DNA of 64,000 nt from Duncaniella muricolitica (lineage in GTDB: Bacteria; Bacteroidota; Bacteroidia; Bacteroidales; Muribaculaceae). The translations under genes and the position numbers were made by a program. Positions 8,839 to 16,650 of this stretch are shown piece by piece; positions within the stretch are counted from its first letter, which is position 1, and every line of letters begins with the position of its first letter. The notes beneath the pieces were generated by a model that worked only from the letters and a program-made list of their open reading frames with translations, had not been told where the DNA came from and made no database searches. Where the stretch lies: positions 434,001 through 498,000 of the forward strand of contig CP061009.1 in assembly GCA_025808375.1 (NCBI GenBank). Direction: 5' to 3'.

Positions 8839-9832
8839 GCGTAAAGATTACATAGTCTGAAAATGAAAAATTTAGAGTCGTTCACGCCGTGTAGTTTAGC
8901 TCGGAATGCTTTAATTTTAGAGTTCATGGATTCGGCAGCGGCATTTGTGGAGCGATTGTCAAAGAAGTTTATTATCTCATCGGAGTGCTCGTAAAAAGTA
9001 GCTGCAATTGTGTTGAAAGACTTGAAACCGGAGTCGGCAACACGATTGTACCATCGGGCAAGGCTGAGTCTTGCACTATCAGCTGTTGAGTTTTTGTTGG
9101 AAAATATTGCTATGAGATGCTGCGACAGCCAATAAGCCTCTTTGAGATCCGGATAGAGCGCGAACATCAGGTCAATGCGTTCTCTTTGTGAGGCAGTCCA
9201 CTTCTCGGGCGACTTAAACAGGGGCATAGCGTCCGCGGGCAAGCAGCTCCTTGAGGGTGTCTCCGTTTGAGAGGCACTCGGGAAGATACTTCCTTCCTGA
9301 CAACTTTGCCCGTTCACGCGCCTCAGTGTCGGCATTTATAGCATCCCAGCGATGATTTATCCGTATCTCCTGGACGGCTTCAAGTGCCAGTTTCTGAACA
9401 TGGAAACGGTCGATGACACGCTTTGCACGCGGGAAAGCATAGCGGCATATGCGGTGCATGCTGTCTGCCAGATCAAGCGTTATCTCTGTCACTTTATTGC
9501 GCAGACGGCTGTCAATCTGCCTTAATGCATGCAATACCATATCTGAATTTGTCCCAAGCACCGTGGGCTACGATAGAGTGCTTACGACCGTGTGCATCCT
9601 TGTTAGTGACTATCGTGTACAGCTCTCCATTACTCAGCGAAGTCTCGTCAATACTCAGACGGCTGCCTATATTCTCATGGAAGACGCGCCATTGCTCTGC
9701 ATGAAGCCCCTCTGCGCTGTCTTTCCACTGCCAATAACCGCTCAGATGGCGTTTGTACTGACGCTCAAACAGATCGCCGTCTATATCGAAAAACCATTCA
9801 AGAGAGCGGCCCGTAATCGGGTATCTGTCCAA
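8835..9832 (-). pseudogene. ISAon1-type DDE transposase, two frameshifts
   Basis: Three overlapping minus-strand frames make up one transposase: 9832-9512, 9561-9214 and 9335-8835. Reading them in order gives the ISL3/ISAon1 catalytic core: first Asp in TLDLADSMHR, second in VIDRFHVQKLAL, and the Glu in NAAAESMNSKIKAFR. The first break lies near 9577-9580, where one extra C in a short C run shifts IVA-TVLGTNSDM out of frame. The second lies near 9222-9226, where an extra C in CCCC disrupts RYA-LFKSPEKW. Both are single-base gains in C runs on the coding strand, so real decay and sequencing error are both possible. Translation would begin at the TTG at 9832 or by frameshift from the N-region ORF. 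Confidence 0.85.
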
Positions 9833-10181
9833 GCATACCTTTTAAAAAAGCCGCAAACTCTTTAGAGAAGCGGGTGCCTTCAGCAACTATGTCCCAGCGC
9901 TTTGACACGCTTTTGCCGGTCTCCACTTCCACCCATCGGCGTCGCTTTACATGGAATGTCATCTTCCGTCCCCTGACAGGATAGTCCCTGACTGCGCTTT
10001 CTTCATAAAAGCCATTGGGACGGAGCTGCCCCGAAGCATATCCCTCCACTCCTTTGTCACGCTCCTCCAATGTCACATCAAGTGTCTCTTTGGTTTTCTC
10101 TACCTTGACAACTTCAAAGTATTCAATCATTTCTTCCGGAAGTAGACATTCCGCCAACTCTATGTAAGGATTCTTCTCCAT
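9798..10181 (-). CDS. ISAon1 family transposase N-region protein
   Basis: 127 residues, MEKNPYIELAECLLPEEM at the start, with a basic stretch (VRGRKMTFHVKRRRWVEVET) and a C-terminal helix (KEFAAFLKGMLGQIPDYG). It matches the separate N-terminal region found in ISAon1-type elements, probably the part that recognises the element's ends. Its 3' end overlaps the transposase frame by 35 bp. In the overlap a T6-A4-G string lies just before the switch point. The transposase frame is +1 relative to this one, so it would be reached by reinitiation at the TTG at 9832 or by a +1 shift. This ORF is intact, unlike the catalytic part. Confidence 0.82.
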   Translation of the reverse strand: MEKNPYIELAECLLPEEMIEYFEVVKVEKTKETLDVTLEERDKGVEGYASGQLRPNGFYEESAVRDYPVRGRKMTFHVKRRRWVEVETGKSVSKRWDIVAEGTRFSKEFAAFLKGMLGQIPDYGPLS

Positions 10182-10225
10182 CGCACTCTTTTTTGCAAAT
10201 GTAAGAAGTTATATCTAAACACTGG

Positions 10226-10252
10226 CTAAACACAGGTTTTTTACCATGCGCC
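10226..10252. repeat. Terminal inverted repeat of the IS, right
   Basis: 27-bp partner of 8812-8838 with one mismatch. It is followed directly by the second copy of the target duplication, ctcccggc at 10253-10260. Confidence 0.93.
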
Positions 10253-10260
10253 CTCCCGGC

Positions 10261-10326
10261 TCGCTGATATTCAAGGCCACAGCCCCCGGCGTAAAACCAG
10301 CCACTGTCACTGTCGACGTGCAGTAG
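10261..10326 (+). pseudogene. Displaced 3' end of the GH2 beta-galactosidase gene
   Basis: The sequence after the right target duplication translates as SLIFKATAPGVKPATVTV, three more residues and TAG at 10324-10326. Joined at one target-site copy it continues the GH2 frame without a break (KTPG then SLIF), giving an ancestral protein of 809 residues. It has no start codon or ribosome binding site of its own and is not expected to be translated. Confidence 0.9.
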
Positions 10327-10384
10327 ACTTGTGTCCTCCTTTTGTATCTCCTTGTATCCTCTGGGGCTATTAGGGATAAAATAT

Positions 10385-10414
10385 AAGAGGGCTGTCATCC
10401 GACAGTCCTCTTTT
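10385..10414 (+). terminator. Terminator of the GH53-GH2 operon
   Basis: Stem aagagggctgtc (10385-10396) with gacagtcctctt (10401-10412), one G-T wobble, loop atcc, followed by T residues. It lies 58 bp after the original GH2 stop codon. Confidence 0.75.
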
Positions 10415-10690
10415 GATGCGATAATGATTGGTTTTATCTACTAAAAAACTATTTTTGCAACCGTATTCTTATTGGTATCGATTTCTTATATCTTGTAAGC
10501 CTGAGTAGGCTTGTTGATTTCTACAATGCAAAGTTACGACGAGTGTGTTACAAAGATGTTATAATTGTAACACAATGTAATGACACATATGTGACATCGC
10601 CGACTTTAACATGTTTAACATAACGCGCGGGTCGATTTAACACTTTTCATGTCCGACTGCCATTCACGAGACTACCGACGCGACAAAACA
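10415..10690. other. AT-rich intergenic region, no gene recognised
   Basis: No convincing coding frame. The stretch holds AT-rich sequence with short inverted motifs around 10545-10620 (ttataattgtaa, tttaacatgtttaaca). It may contain promoters or operators for the flanking units, but none could be assigned. Confidence 0.4.
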
Positions 10691-10725
10691 AAACGCGGGG
10701 CTGTCATCTCGACAGCCCCGCGTTT
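10691..10725. terminator. Perfect 15-bp hairpin, probably bidirectional terminator
   Basis: Arms aaacgcggggctgtc (10691-10705) and gacagccccgcgttt (10711-10725) pair perfectly around atctc. On the minus strand the stem is followed by ttttgtttt, the better terminator tail, so it may end a short minus-strand transcript starting about 60-100 nt away. On the plus strand it precedes the two-component operon. Confidence 0.65.
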
Positions 10726-10899
10726 CTTAACCTTAAATCTAATACCATGAAAACACAGTGCAAATAATAGTAACTACATCATTAAAACTCCTGCAAGGGT
10801 AAAAAGTTCACGGCCATAATCGGTTTAACGTTTGTTAACGGTTTGGCCCAAAAAAAATTGTAATTTTACAAAAAACTAAGAACGATATTATAATACAAT

Positions 10900-11625
10900 A
10901 TGAACGCACGCATTTTAGTGATTGATGATGAGGAGTCAATCTGTGAAATCGTAAAATATAATCTGCTCAAAGAGGGCTATGAGGTAGACGTTGCATATAG
11001 TGCCGAGGACGCACTTGAAATGGATCTGAAACCCTATGACCTTTTTATTGTCGACATCATGATGGAGAGGCTCAGCGGATTTGACTTTGCCAAGACGCTG
11101 CGCAACTCCGACGGGATGGAAAATGTACCCATTATATTCTGCTCCGCACTCAACGGAGAGGACGACACTGTGATGGGACTTAACATTGGTGCGGACGATT
11201 ATATCACCAAGCCGTTCAAGATGAGTGAAATGGTGGCGCGTGTCAATGCCGTGTTGCGTCGTGCCGCCATGGCGCGCCGCGCCGCTCAGGCAGCCGTCGC
11301 CCCGGTAGTTTCGGCCGATCCGCTCGAGAGTCGTATCGAGTACCAGACCCTGGTAATCGATCCCAACGACAAGACTTGTCAGATCGACGGCGAACTGGTG
11401 CCTCTGACCAAGACAGAATTTGAGATAATATTTTTCTTCCTCACTCACCGCAACCGCATCTATTCGCGCGAGGAGATAATACGCCGCGTGTGGGATGACG
11501 ACGTGGTGGTGACAACCCGCACTATCGACACCAACATCACGCGCCTGCGTAAGAAGCTGGGTGCCTACGGCAACAATATCGAGACCCGACTGGGATTCGG
11601 ATATGGCTTTAAGGAGAAGGATTAA
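10900..11625 (+). CDS. OmpR-type response regulator
   Basis: 241 residues. The receiver domain (about 1-120) has the acidic pair ILVIDDEES at residues 9-10, phospho-acceptor Asp at residue 52 (LFIVDIMM) and the conserved Lys in DDYITKPFKMSEM. An Ala-rich linker (AAMARRAAQAAVAPV) leads to a winged-helix DNA-binding domain (about 145-240) with LTKTEFEIIFFF, YSREEIIRRVW and TNITRLRKKLG. It is a DNA-binding partner of the kinase encoded immediately downstream, whose start codon lies 23 bp inside this gene. The overall form resembles Bacteroides RprY, but the gene order is regulator first, so no symbol is given. An imperfect repeat of CGGTTTAACG-like strings at 10821-10845 could be an operator. 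Confidence 0.93.
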   Translation: MNARILVIDDEESICEIVKYNLLKEGYEVDVAYSAEDALEMDLKPYDLFIVDIMMERLSGFDFAKTLRNSDGMENVPIIFCSALNGEDDTVMGLNIGADDYITKPFKMSEMVARVNAVLRRAAMARRAAQAAVAPVVSADPLESRIEYQTLVIDPNDKTCQIDGELVPLTKTEFEIIFFFLTHRNRIYSREEIIRRVWDDDVVVTTRTIDTNITRLRKKLGAYGNNIETRLGFGYGFKEKD

Positions 11626-13060
11626 CTATCACTGGCAACTGTTTCTGCCCATCGCGTTAAGCCTGTGCATCGTCTTTGGGCTCATTATCTGGTATCAATA
11701 CAAGCGCGAGGCTGACTATAGGGCCGAGATGCTAACCTCGCAGCTCGGACTGATCAATAATCGTGTGCTAAGGGCTTATGAAGCCGACCAGACGCTACGT
11801 CCGATCAACTCGTTTATCGCTTCCTACTTTGCAGGTTCGCCGTTTGAGGACGTGCGCATTACTGTTTACAACAGGGAGGGCCTGCTGGAATATTCGCTCG
11901 GCATACCCCTTCCGTTTGACCGCGGGTCGATGTCGGTAATCAGCCGGATTGACGAAGGTGCCGATGGTCGCGAACTCGTGCGCGACAACATGGGCGACAC
12001 CTACTTTCTAAGCCGTGCCGAGAGCGACGACGGCCGTATCATGGTGCTTTCGGCCCTGCCGTTTGATGCCGACGTGAGCGATGCCATTGATGTCGACTCG
12101 ACCGTGTGGGTGGTCATAGGCGGATGCATGTTTCTGACACTGTTCATCACCTATTACTTCACACGCATGCTCACACGCAGCGTCACGCTGCTCAAGGACT
12201 TTGCCTACCGTGCCGCCACTGGCGGACATTTCACCGGCTATGACAAGTTTCCGCGCAATGAGCTCGGTGACATCTCCCGTCAGATAGTGGCTCTCTATAA
12301 TGAGAGGGAGAGGGCCGTCGAGCAGATACGCAAGGAACGCAAGGTGGCCATACACGCCATCGAGGAGAAGGTGCGCGTCACCCGTCAGATGACCAATAAC
12401 ATCAATCATGAGATCAAGACCCCTGTCGGAATAGTGCGCGGTTATCTCGAGACGATACTTGCCGACCCCGACATGGATACAGCCACACGCACCCGTTTTC
12501 TCGAGCGTATGCTCAGCAACGTTGAGCGTCTCTCCGGTCTGCTCAACGATGTCTCGATCATGACCCGTCTGGAGAATGGCGGTGATAAGATTGCTGTCAA
12601 CAAGGTGGATATGTATGACCTTGTCTATCAGATTGAATATGACATGCCGGCCAATAATCTTGCCGGAGAGATGGAGTTTTCGTTTGACATCCCGCTGGAA
12701 TGCTATGTGGCCGGAAACTACGGACTCATCAACGGCATGATATGCGGCCTCATACGCAATGCGGCCATGTATTCGGGCGGCACTAAGATAGGCTTGCGGC
12801 TCATCTCGGAGAGCGAGCGTTTCTATATGTTTGCCTTCTACGACAATGGCAACGGTGTGGCCGAGGAGCATCTGCCTCACCTGTTTGAGCGGTTCTATCG
12901 AGTCGACACGGGCCGTTCGCGCAAGCAGGGCGGCACAGGTCTCGGTCTGCCCATCGTCAAGAGCACGGTAGTCACTCACGGCGGTACCATCTCTGTCCAC
13001 AACCGCTCGACTGGTGGCCTCGAGTTTATCTTCTCTCTCCCCAAGTGGACAGGTGATTGA
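11603..13060 (+). CDS. Sensor histidine kinase
   Basis: 485 residues from the ATG at 11603, overlapping the regulator by 23 bp. There are two membrane helices (about 13-31 and 165-187) around a periplasmic sensor region of about 130 residues, then a HAMP-like segment. The phospho-acceptor His is at about residue 269 (NINHEIKTPVG). The HATPase domain has an N box (LIRNAAMYSG), G1 (DNGNGVAEEHLPHLFERF) and G2 (GGTGLGLPIVKS). It is an inner-membrane sensor that phosphorylates the upstream OmpR-type regulator; the signal is unknown. An upstream in-frame start at 11561 would add 14 residues read from inside the regulator's conserved C-terminus and is less likely. The TGA stop begins a heptamer array. 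Confidence 0.93.
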   Translation: MALRRRINYHWQLFLPIALSLCIVFGLIIWYQYKREADYRAEMLTSQLGLINNRVLRAYEADQTLRPINSFIASYFAGSPFEDVRITVYNREGLLEYSLGIPLPFDRGSMSVISRIDEGADGRELVRDNMGDTYFLSRAESDDGRIMVLSALPFDADVSDAIDVDSTVWVVIGGCMFLTLFITYYFTRMLTRSVTLLKDFAYRAATGGHFTGYDKFPRNELGDISRQIVALYNERERAVEQIRKERKVAIHAIEEKVRVTRQMTNNINHEIKTPVGIVRGYLETILADPDMDTATRTRFLERMLSNVERLSGLLNDVSIMTRLENGGDKIAVNKVDMYDLVYQIEYDMPANNLAGEMEFSFDIPLECYVAGNYGLINGMICGLIRNAAMYSGGTKIGLRLISESERFYMFAFYDNGNGVAEEHLPHLFERFYRVDTGRSRKQGGTGLGLPIVKSTVVTHGGTISVHNRSTGGLEFIFSLPKWTGD

Positions 13061-13089
13061 GTTTAAAATATAGAGTTTAAAGTATAGAG
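13059..13089. repeat. Heptamer array, RAGTTTA type, overlapping the kinase stop codon
   Basis: Period-7 units gagttta, aaatata, gagttta, aagtata, gag begin within the histidine kinase TGA (13058-13060). This is one of the arrays that touches a stop codon. Confidence 0.8.
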
Positions 13090-13141
13090 GGGGATGCTGG
13101 ACTAATCGTGCATCCCCCTCACATCATCAGGCTGTTCCGGC

Positions 13142-13163
13142 GGGGTGGATAAGCGTCCACCCC
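13142..13163. other. Short GC-rich hairpin
   Basis: ggggtgga (13142-13149) pairs with tccacccc (13156-13163) around taagcg. It lies between convergent genes with no T-run. Its role is unknown; it could assist termination. Confidence 0.4.
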
Positions 13164-13226
13164 CCATACCGACAGGCTGCCCCAACAGAGACGGTTATCT
13201 GTACGATTGACAGGATACTAATAAAA

Positions 13227-13278
13227 GATACAGACAATAAACGCTGCGGCCTTGGTCGCAGCGTTTATTGTCTGTATC
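13227..13278. terminator. Perfect 22-bp stem, bidirectional terminator between convergent genes
   Basis: Arms 13227-13248 and 13257-13278 are exact reverse complements around an 8-nt loop (gccttggt). The position between the convergent kinase and protease genes suggests a terminator shared by both strands. Confidence 0.75.
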
Positions 13279-13289
13279 GGTTTGGGTTA

Positions 13290-13334
13290 TAAACTCTAAA
13301 CTATAACCTTTATACTCTATAATGCTAAACTCTA
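13290..13334. repeat. Degenerate heptamer array (complement of RAGTTTA) containing the S41 stop codon
   Basis: Period-7 units on the plus strand: taaactc, taaacta, taacctt, tatactc, tataatg, ctaaact, cta. The final cta (13332-13334) is the TAG stop of the minus-strand S41 protease gene. Confidence 0.75.
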
Positions 13335-16300
13335 CTTGAGATCTTTAAGCAGGGTCTTGACGGCGGTTATGAGCTGGTCGTCGTGTCCTTTGACGATGAG
13401 AGCCGGGTCATTGGCCACTTTCACGTCAGGCTCGAGCTGAGTATTTTCGAGCAGATTGCCCTCGGCAGTGCGGAAACCTACCACGGGGATGCCGAAGTAG
13501 AGCGACGGATCCTGGAGAGTCACCCAGTTGACCGAACTCATGGTACCCGGAACAGGCATACCCACGATTTTGCCGAGCTTATTGTGCTTATACATCCAGG
13601 GAGTGCCGTGAGCGTTGGAGTAGTTGGCCTCGCCCGTAATCATAATCGAGGGACGCAGCCAGCGTTTTGAAGGCATCTCGCCACTCTTGACGCCGCGTAT
13701 CTCCTGAGTGAGATATTTCTTGCCGCTGAAGAGTATCTCGATATCCTCGTGCAGACGGCCGCCACCGTTGAAGCGGGTGTCGATTACGATGCCATCGCGG
13801 TCGGCATAACGTCCGAGCACATCGGCATAGATGCTGCGGTATGACTCGTCGTTCATCGACTCGATATGCACATAGCCCAGACGTCCGCCCGAAATCGAGT
13901 CGACTATGTGGCGGTTGCGTTCCACCCAGCGTTTGTAGAGCATATCGCTCACGCTGCCGGCATTGGTGGGGAGCACTACTTCCTCCACTTTCTCGCCGTC
14001 GGGAGTAGTAAAGGCCACGAGAGTCTTGGTGCGCACACGGTTGTTGAGGATGGTCAGCGGGTCGGTGTCGGCCGAGAGCTTCTTGCCGTCGATGGCTGTG
14101 ATGGTCGAGCCGGCCTTCATCTTGGAGTTTACACGGTCAAAGGGCCCCTTCTTGAGCACCTCGGCCACACACAGGCCGTCGCCGGTATAGGCCATGTCGT
14201 AGAGCAGACCGAGCGAAGCGGTGGGTTCGTTGGCTCCGCCGGCACGATAGCCGCTGCCGGTATGGCTCACGTTAAGCTCGCCGAGAAGCTCGCTGGCAAG
14301 TTCGGAGAAATCATAGTTGTTGTTGATGTGGGGGAGGAACTTGCGGTAGTTATTGCCGAGGCCCTTCCAGTCGGTGCCAAACATGTCCTCGACCAGAAAA
14401 CGTTTCTCCTCCTGGTCAAGAATGTAGTCATACATATACTCGCGCTCTTTGGCCAGGTCGATTTCCTGAGAGCCTGAGAAGGAGATATTGGTCATGTTGC
14501 CGCTTGGAATCGACATCTTGCGGAGCTCTTTGCCTATAAGGAAGAGATTCTTGCCGGCGGCGTCGGCGACAATCGAGGTGGGGCTGCCTATTTTCTTAAA
14601 CTGGGTGGTGTTGCCTTTGCGGAGGCTCTTCTTCCACATGTCATAGCTGTTTTCGACGCTGGCAATGAAGTAGAAGTTCTCGCCGTCGTTGTCAACATAG
14701 GCGTCGGCGATGTTGGACGAGAAGGGGGTCAGACGCACGATGCGGTCCTGGATGCCGTCGGCCTCGATGGTAATCTTCTTGTCATCCTTCTTTTCGCCGT
14801 TCTTTTCGCCATCCTTTTTGTCTGATTTCTTATCATCCTTTTTGGAGTCTTTTTTAGCGTCTTTTTTGCCCTTTTCGGGAGTTGCGGCAGGCTTTTTCTG
14901 CGACTTCTCCAGCTCTTTCAGCAGGGCGAAGTCCTCGTCCGATAGGCGATAGCGGTCATAGGCCTCCTGATTGGTGAAAGCCATGAGTATGTCGGCGGTC
15001 GAACCCCATGAGGCGTGGTTTTTCATGCCGTAACGGTCGCTCTCGAAAATTACGGCGTTGCCGTTCATGACCCAGCGGGGATTGAAGTTGGAGTAAGCGT
15101 CATCGGTGATGTTGATGAGCTCGCCTGTGGTGGCGTTGATGAGGGCTATGTCATAGTAGGGGTCGCGCTGGTGCACGTCGATTGTAGCTACGAGCCATTC
15201 GCTGTCGGGTGACCAGTCGAGCGATATGCCGCCGTTGCGGGCTGTATAGGTCTCGCCGTTGGTGAGCAGTTTTATCTTCTTGCTCTTGATGTCGGCCACG
15301 GCTATCTTGTTGCCGTCCTGTATGAACACCATACGCTTGCCGTCGGGCGAAATCTGCGGGTTCTGGCGCGACACATTGTCATTGGTCGGGAAGAAAGGCT
15401 CCTCGTTGATGAGGGTAGCATTGGCAAAGTTGGGATCTTCCTCGCGTGCTATGGTAGCCTTGTATATATTAAGGTGTCCGTCGCGGTCGGAGGTGTAATA
15501 GATTGTGCGGTTGTCAGTACCCCACGATGGAGTGCTCTCGGCCTGGGGAGTGTGTGTGATCTGGCGTGTGGTGGGATACTCTACCGAGGTCACGAAGAGG
15601 TCGCCGTGGCTGATAAACGCCATCTGCTTGCCGTCGGGCGAAGGCATGGCCTGGGAGGCTCCGCTCAGGCGGCGGCGTACGGTCTGGTCTACGTCATCGG
15701 TCACGATGTCGATTTTCACCTTGGTGGGTTTGCCCCCCTTGTCGCTCATGGTGTAGATCTCACCGTCGTAGCCGAAAGCCAGGGTGCCGTTGGCACCGCG
15801 CGAGAGGAATCTCACAGGGTGGGTCTTGAACTTGGTCACGGCTGTCACCTTGGAGGGGTCGGAGAGGGGGAAGGAATACACGTTGAAGCTGCCGCCGTCG
15901 CGCTCGCTCAGATAGTAGACGGTCTGACCGTCGCCTCCAAGCACCGGGTTACGTGCCTCGCCGGCATGCTTGGTGAGATTGGTGTGCTTGCCGGTCTTGG
16001 CGTCATACATCCACACGTCGCGTGTCACCGACGAGGTGTGGTGTTTGCGCCACTCGTTCTCGGTGCCTTTGTCGTCCTGATAGAGAAACGACTTGCCGTC
16101 GGGCATGAACTCCACGCAGTGAGCCGGAGTGCCGAGTATCTGGCGGGGACGTCCGCCCTCGGCGGGGATGCTGTAGAGCTGACCCATGCGCGATGACGGA
16201 TACATGAGGCTTGCGGCGGGAGCCTGTATGAAGGCATGATATATCACCGATTTGCCGTCGGGGCTGAATGCCTGGGGCAACTCAGAGGCCGAGTTGAAAG

Positions 16301-16607
16301 TGATGCGCTTGGGCGCACCGCCTTCAGCGTTCATCACATATATGTCTTGTCCGCCCTCGCGGTCGCTTGCAAACGCTATGGTCTTGCCGTCGGGCGACCA
16401 TACGGGCATCGACTCATAGGAAGAGGCGGTGGTGAGGCGTCGGGCGGTGCCGCCGGTCACAGGTACGGTGAAAATGTCACCCTTGTAGGTGAAGGCGATG
16501 GTGCTGCCGTCGGGCGATATTTTCACATCGCGCATCCACAACGGGGTCACTGCCCCTGCGGAGAGGGTCATACCTGCAAGGAGTAGGGCCGAAAAGAGTT
16601 TTTTCAT
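13332..16607 (-). CDS. Tricorn-like S41 family protease with PD40 propellers
   Basis: 1091 residues from the ATG at 16605-16607. A signal peptide (MKKLFSALLLAGMTLSAGAV) precedes two beta-propellers built from PD40/WD40-like repeats (SPDGKTIAF, FSPDGKSVIYH, WSPDSEWLVAT). Near residues 585-630 there is a charged Lys/Asp/Glu linker with repeated KKD motifs. A PDZ-like region and the S41 catalytic core follow: GRLGYVHIESM, IVIDTRFNGGGRLHEDI and the presumed nucleophile Ser near residue 997 in EANYSNAHG. It is a periplasmic or surface peptidase that degrades peptides, as in archaeal and bacterial Tricorn. An in-frame upstream start (16718) would add a non-signal extension and is rejected. The stop lies inside a heptamer array. 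Confidence 0.92.
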   Translation of the reverse strand: MKKLFSALLLAGMTLSAGAVTPLWMRDVKISPDGSTIAFTYKGDIFTVPVTGGTARRLTTASSYESMPVWSPDGKTIAFASDREGGQDIYVMNAEGGAPKRITFNSASELPQAFSPDGKSVIYHAFIQAPAASLMYPSSRMGQLYSIPAEGGRPRQILGTPAHCVEFMPDGKSFLYQDDKGTENEWRKHHTSSVTRDVWMYDAKTGKHTNLTKHAGEARNPVLGGDGQTVYYLSERDGGSFNVYSFPLSDPSKVTAVTKFKTHPVRFLSRGANGTLAFGYDGEIYTMSDKGGKPTKVKIDIVTDDVDQTVRRRLSGASQAMPSPDGKQMAFISHGDLFVTSVEYPTTRQITHTPQAESTPSWGTDNRTIYYTSDRDGHLNIYKATIAREEDPNFANATLINEEPFFPTNDNVSRQNPQISPDGKRMVFIQDGNKIAVADIKSKKIKLLTNGETYTARNGGISLDWSPDSEWLVATIDVHQRDPYYDIALINATTGELINITDDAYSNFNPRWVMNGNAVIFESDRYGMKNHASWGSTADILMAFTNQEAYDRYRLSDEDFALLKELEKSQKKPAATPEKGKKDAKKDSKKDDKKSDKKDGEKNGEKKDDKKITIEADGIQDRIVRLTPFSSNIADAYVDNDGENFYFIASVENSYDMWKKSLRKGNTTQFKKIGSPTSIVADAAGKNLFLIGKELRKMSIPSGNMTNISFSGSQEIDLAKEREYMYDYILDQEEKRFLVEDMFGTDWKGLGNNYRKFLPHINNNYDFSELASELLGELNVSHTGSGYRAGGANEPTASLGLLYDMAYTGDGLCVAEVLKKGPFDRVNSKMKAGSTITAIDGKKLSADTDPLTILNNRVRTKTLVAFTTPDGEKVEEVVLPTNAGSVSDMLYKRWVERNRHIVDSISGGRLGYVHIESMNDESYRSIYADVLGRYADRDGIVIDTRFNGGGRLHEDIEILFSGKKYLTQEIRGVKSGEMPSKRWLRPSIMITGEANYSNAHGTPWMYKHNKLGKIVGMPVPGTMSSVNWVTLQDPSLYFGIPVVGFRTAEGNLLENTQLEPDVKVANDPALIVKGHDDQLITAVKTLLKDLK

Positions 16608-16650
16608 GTTTTGAATGTTATAAAGTATTGTGTGATTTGGTTTATCTATA

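Larger units (their letters stand above)
8812..10252 (-). mobile_element. ISAon1-type insertion sequence (ISL3 family), 1441 bp
   Basis: The element runs from 8812 to 10252. Its 27-bp terminal inverted repeats (8812-8838 and 10226-10252) differ at one position only. It is flanked by the direct repeat ctcccggc. Both ORFs are on the minus strand, opposite to the interrupted GH2 gene: a 127-residue N-region protein and a DDE transposase of the ISAon1/ISL3 group. The 8-bp duplication and terminal GG agree with what is known of ISL3 elements. The transposase frame is broken twice, so this copy may be unable to move on its own. Confidence 0.92.

Noticed and set aside
8816..10248. Alternative reading of the IS ends with a 4-bp catg duplication
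   Set aside because: catg is a palindrome inside both inverted repeats. The 8-bp ctcccggc duplication explains the flanks and restores the GH2 frame exactly, whereas the 4-bp reading does not.
13227..13278. Perfect 22-bp inverted repeat as a mobile-element remnant
   Set aside because: Short loop and location between convergent genes fit a shared terminator; no target duplication or transposase.
15474..16196. Plus-strand open frame inside the S41 protease gene
   Set aside because: Antisense shadow of the PD40 propeller repeats; low-complexity Gly/Val/Ala composition and no family.
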